NCBI RefSeq assembly: GCF_002362315.1
Contig: NZ_MTZV01000006.1
Location: 1,674,001-1,738,000 of the forward strand
From: Paraburkholderia acidicola
GTDB lineage: Bacteria; Pseudomonadota; Gammaproteobacteria; Burkholderiales; Burkholderiaceae
Length of the DNA: 64,000 nt
Direction of reading: 5' to 3'
Shown here: one piece after another, positions 61,731 to 64,000 of the stretch
How positions within the stretch are numbered: position 1 is the stretch's first letter
Layout of the letters: the number at the start of each line of letters is the position of its first letter
The notes under the pieces: generated by a model
Told to the model about the DNA's origin: nothing
Seen by the model: the letters and a program-made list of their open reading frames with translations, nothing else
Databases searched by the model: none
Position numbers and translations under genes: made by a program

Positions 61731-62807
61731 ATGAAAACGTTCCACTGCAACCGATGCGATCAAACGGTGTTCTTCGAGAATATCCGCTGCGAACACTGCG
61801 AAGCGCTGCTCGGCTATGTGCCCGAACTCGGCGAGATCAGCGCCTTCGACGACGCGGGCGACGGCCGCTGGCGCAGCCTGCATCCGCAGGCTGACGGCGC
61901 GCTGTTCCGGCAGTGCCACAACTACGCCGTGGAGAACGTGTGCAACTGGATGATCCCCGCCGACTCCCCCGACACGCTGTGCCGCTCGTGCCAGCTCACG
62001 AGCACGATCCCCAATCTCACCGCGCCCGATAACCGGCTCTACTGGTACCGCATCGAAAGCGCGAAGCGGCGGTTGCTGTACACGCTCGCGACGCTCGGAC
62101 TGTTCGCGCCGTCCCGCGAGGCGGACTGGATGCACAGCCTGCAGTTCCAGTTTCTGGAAGGCGATACCGCGGATGGCAAGCCCGTGACGACCGGACATCA
62201 GAACGGCCTGATCACGCTCGACATCGCCGAGGCCGACGACGCACACCGCGAGCGCACCCGCTCCGCGCTCGGCGAACCGTACCGTACGTTGCTCGGGCAT
62301 TTCCGTCATGAGTCGGGCCATTTCTTCTTCGATCGTCTGATTGCCGGGTCGCGCTGGCTCGAACCGTTTCGCCAGTGCTTCGGCGACGAGCGCGCCGACT
62401 ATGCGGCGTCGCTCGACAGCCATTATCACAACGGGCCGCCGGCCGACTGGCCGCAGCACTACGTCAGCGCCTATGCCACGATGCATCCGTGGGAAAACTG
62501 GGCGGAAACCTGGGCGCACTACCTGCATATCGTCGACACGCTCGATACCGCCGTCTCGTGCGGACTCAAACTCGTGCCAGACAGCCCGCACGAACCGAGA
62601 CTCACCGACCAGACTCCCGTCGATGAAACCAGCTTCGATAATCTGATGAAACGCTGGTTTCCGCTCACTTATGTGCTCAACAGCCTGAATCGCAGTCTTG
62701 GATTGCAGGACGGCTATCCGTTCATGCTCGCGCCGCCGGTGATCGACAAGCTGCGCTTTGTGCATCGGGTGATTGCGGCGAGTGCTGCGGGTGCGATACG
62801 CGCTTGA
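61731..62807 (+). CDS. Putative zinc-binding metallopeptidase (Peptidase_Mx type)
   Basis: 358 residues. It opens with a zinc-ribbon-like pair of CxxC motifs, HCNRCDQTVFFENIRCEHCE, and a further CRSC. The catalytic motif is GHFRHESGHFFFD, a zincin HExxH variant (HESGH), with a probable third ligand in the following helix (ERADYAAS). This family is regularly found beside alpha-E, ATP-grasp and transglutaminase genes, as here: it is divergent from the DUF2126 gene (272 bp between starts) and converges with the alpha-E gene. It probably processes the product or a partner of that system. The ribosome binding site is weak. Confidence 0.88.
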   Translation: MKTFHCNRCDQTVFFENIRCEHCEALLGYVPELGEISAFDDAGDGRWRSLHPQADGALFRQCHNYAVENVCNWMIPADSPDTLCRSCQLTSTIPNLTAPDNRLYWYRIESAKRRLLYTLATLGLFAPSREADWMHSLQFQFLEGDTADGKPVTTGHQNGLITLDIAEADDAHRERTRSALGEPYRTLLGHFRHESGHFFFDRLIAGSRWLEPFRQCFGDERADYAASLDSHYHNGPPADWPQHYVSAYATMHPWENWAETWAHYLHIVDTLDTAVSCGLKLVPDSPHEPRLTDQTPVDETSFDNLMKRWFPLTYVLNSLNRSLGLQDGYPFMLAPPVIDKLRFVHRVIAASAAGAIRA

Positions 62808-62840
62808 ACGCACGACGCCGCTCCGGCTGCGGGTCCGGCT

Positions 62841-63842
62841 TCACGCCGCAGTTCTCGTCTGGCTCTGGGTTTGCGTGGCCGCACCGGCCTCCGTTTCGGC
62901 CGCAATCGGCACCAGAAAATCGCGACTCACACGGCTCGCCAAGTCATTGACGCGTGCGAGGAAGTCGACGAGGTACGCGTGCAGCCCGCCAGCCAGAATG
63001 TCACCGACACGCGCGCCGCGCAGTTCGGCGGACAACTGCGCAGCGAGCCGCGACGTCGCCTCCGACCGGCCGTTCGTGACACGCTCGACGATCTGCCCGA
63101 CCTCCGTCATGCTCGCCGCTAGCGAACGCGGCCAGTCGCCGTTCAGGATCAGCAGTCCAGCGACGCGTTCGGGCGTAATCACATCGCGATACACCTTGCG
63201 ATACACCTCGAAACCCGACACCGAACGCAGCACCGCGGCCCAGTGGTAGTAATCGAGCGACTGCGCAGAAGTATCGGCGCGCTGTTCGAGCATCTCGAAC
63301 TTCACGTCGAGAATCCGCGCCGTGTTGTCCGCGCGCTCGATGAACGTGCCGAGCCGCATGAAGTAGAACGCATCGTCCTTGACCATCGTGCCGAGCTGCA
63401 CGCCGCGCGACAGATGCGAGCGGAACTTGACCCATTCGAAGAATTCGTACGGATCGCGCTCGAGAATGCCGTCGAGCAATAACCGCTGGCAATCTAGCCA
63501 CGTCGTGTTGAGCGTTTCCCACAGCTCGGTGGTAATCGAGCCGCGCACGGCTCGCGCATTTTCGCGCGCGGCGCGCAGGCAACTGACAATCGACGACGGA
63601 TTAGCGAGGTCGCGCGACATGAACTCGATCACGTCGTGGCTCTTCATGCCCTGGTGCGCGGCGGCGTAGACGCCGCTCAGTTCGGAGATCGACAGCATCG
63701 CGCGCCAGCCCAGTTCCGCGTATTCGTCGGATTGAGGCAGCAGCGACATCTGGTAGTTCGCATCGAGCATCCGTGCGGTGTTTTCGGCACGCTCGGTATA
63801 GCGCGCCATCCAGAAGAGGTGGTCGGCGGTACGGCTCAGCAT
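62841..63842 (-). CDS. Alpha-E domain protein (DUF403)
   Basis: 333 residues, all-helical. It opens with the family hallmark MLSRTADHLFWMARYTERAE. The second part has FFEWVKFRSHLSRGVQLGTM and a repeated RADNTARILDVKFEMLE. Alpha-E domains occur with circularly permuted ATP-grasp proteins, but their role is unknown. The upstream minus-strand gene is such an ATP-grasp protein, cut by the window edge, so the two form an operon. It is the stand-alone counterpart of the alpha-E domain fused in the 880-residue protein. The last residues are Gln/Thr-rich. GGGAG is seen upstream of the ATG. Confidence 0.95.
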   Translation of the reverse strand: MLSRTADHLFWMARYTERAENTARMLDANYQMSLLPQSDEYAELGWRAMLSISELSGVYAAAHQGMKSHDVIEFMSRDLANPSSIVSCLRAARENARAVRGSITTELWETLNTTWLDCQRLLLDGILERDPYEFFEWVKFRSHLSRGVQLGTMVKDDAFYFMRLGTFIERADNTARILDVKFEMLEQRADTSAQSLDYYHWAAVLRSVSGFEVYRKVYRDVITPERVAGLLILNGDWPRSLAASMTEVGQIVERVTNGRSEATSRLAAQLSAELRGARVGDILAGGLHAYLVDFLARVNDLASRVSRDFLVPIAAETEAGAATQTQSQTRTAA

Positions 63843-63914
63843 GGGTGCTCCCGAAAGTTCTCGTTCTCGTTGACGTGGACTGGAGATTGCGGATCGGCCG
63901 GTGTTAGCGGCGGC

Positions 63915-64000
63915 CTAGCGCTCCAGCACCCAGGTGTCCTTGGTTCCACCACCCTGCGATGAATTCACGACCAGTGAACCCTCGCGCAAAGCGACCCGCG
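63915..64000 (-). CDS. Circularly permuted ATP-grasp protein, C-terminal end only
   Basis: Only the last 28 codons are inside the window; the gene continues beyond the right edge. They end NSSQGGGTKDTWVLER followed by TAG. This is the conserved C-terminus of the circularly permuted ATP-grasp type 2 proteins that precede alpha-E genes. It is upstream of the alpha-E gene, with 72 bp between them. The presumed activity is ATP-dependent carboxylate-amine ligation. Confidence 0.82.
   Translation of the reverse strand, partial: RVALREGSLVVNSSQGGGTKDTWVLER

Noticed and set aside
59759..61750. A 663-codon minus-strand open frame in another frame of the DUF2126 gene
   Set aside because: Arg-rich, no motif, and overlaps a well-supported transglutaminase reading frame on the same strand.

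Overview
The window is GC-rich chromosomal DNA. Gene content points to a Burkholderiaceae beta-proteobacterium, most likely Paraburkholderia or a close relative. The evidence is FabV as enoyl reductase, an AsnC-type regulator divergent from glmS, many AraC/LysR regulator-plus-target pairs, and a transglutaminase/ATP-grasp/alpha-E cluster common in this group. This assignment is inferred from families, not from a database search. No rRNA, tRNA, CRISPR array, insertion sequence or transposase gene was recognised.

Layout. 0.1-7 kb: a GcvT-fused flavin dehydrogenase and two tandem secreted GH20 hexosaminidases, all on the minus strand. 7-29.3 kb: metabolic and envelope genes, including an O-methyltransferase, an S10 peptidase lipoprotein, an amidase, a flavin reductase, a TRIC-type channel, a PLP decarboxylase, a PEP-mutase-family lyase, a Tat-exported phosphatase, a secretory lipase, an SGNH hydrolase, AraC/MFS and LysR/TauE divergent pairs, fabV, an Lrp/AsnC regulator and glmS.

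29.3-40.5 kb: an accessory block begins directly after the 3' end of glmS, the place where Tn7-type elements insert. Three minus-strand genes lie in it: a 2206-residue DUF4011-helicase-Vsr-like nuclease-DUF3320 protein (Hhe-type antiphage protein), a membrane protein whose predicted periplasmic part carries an Ivy-like and an LprI/DUF1311-like lysozyme-inhibitor domain, and an OLD-family ATPase/TOPRIM protein. The right edge is marked by an 18-codon remnant of an SbcD-like exonuclease that stops abruptly 5 bp before a core DUF2164 gene. The three-gene block is the best candidate here for an undescribed composite defence system: nucleic-acid attack in the cytoplasm and, hypothetically, control of phage lysozyme in the periplasm.

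40.5-64 kb: a LysR-controlled SDR/SnoaL operon, a CobS/CobT-like AAA+/VWA pair, a nitrilase-superfamily protein that lacks the catalytic Cys, a NYN/OST-HTH protein with a histone-like tail, an AI-2E-family membrane protein, CsbD, a three-PAS LuxR regulator, and an ArsR regulator with a perfect operator palindrome. The window ends in a two-part transglutaminase/ATP-grasp/alpha-E cluster that also contains a zinc metallopeptidase and an in-frame 9-bp tandem repeat. Many starts were moved inward to codons with a Shine-Dalgarno sequence; the reason is given in each entry.
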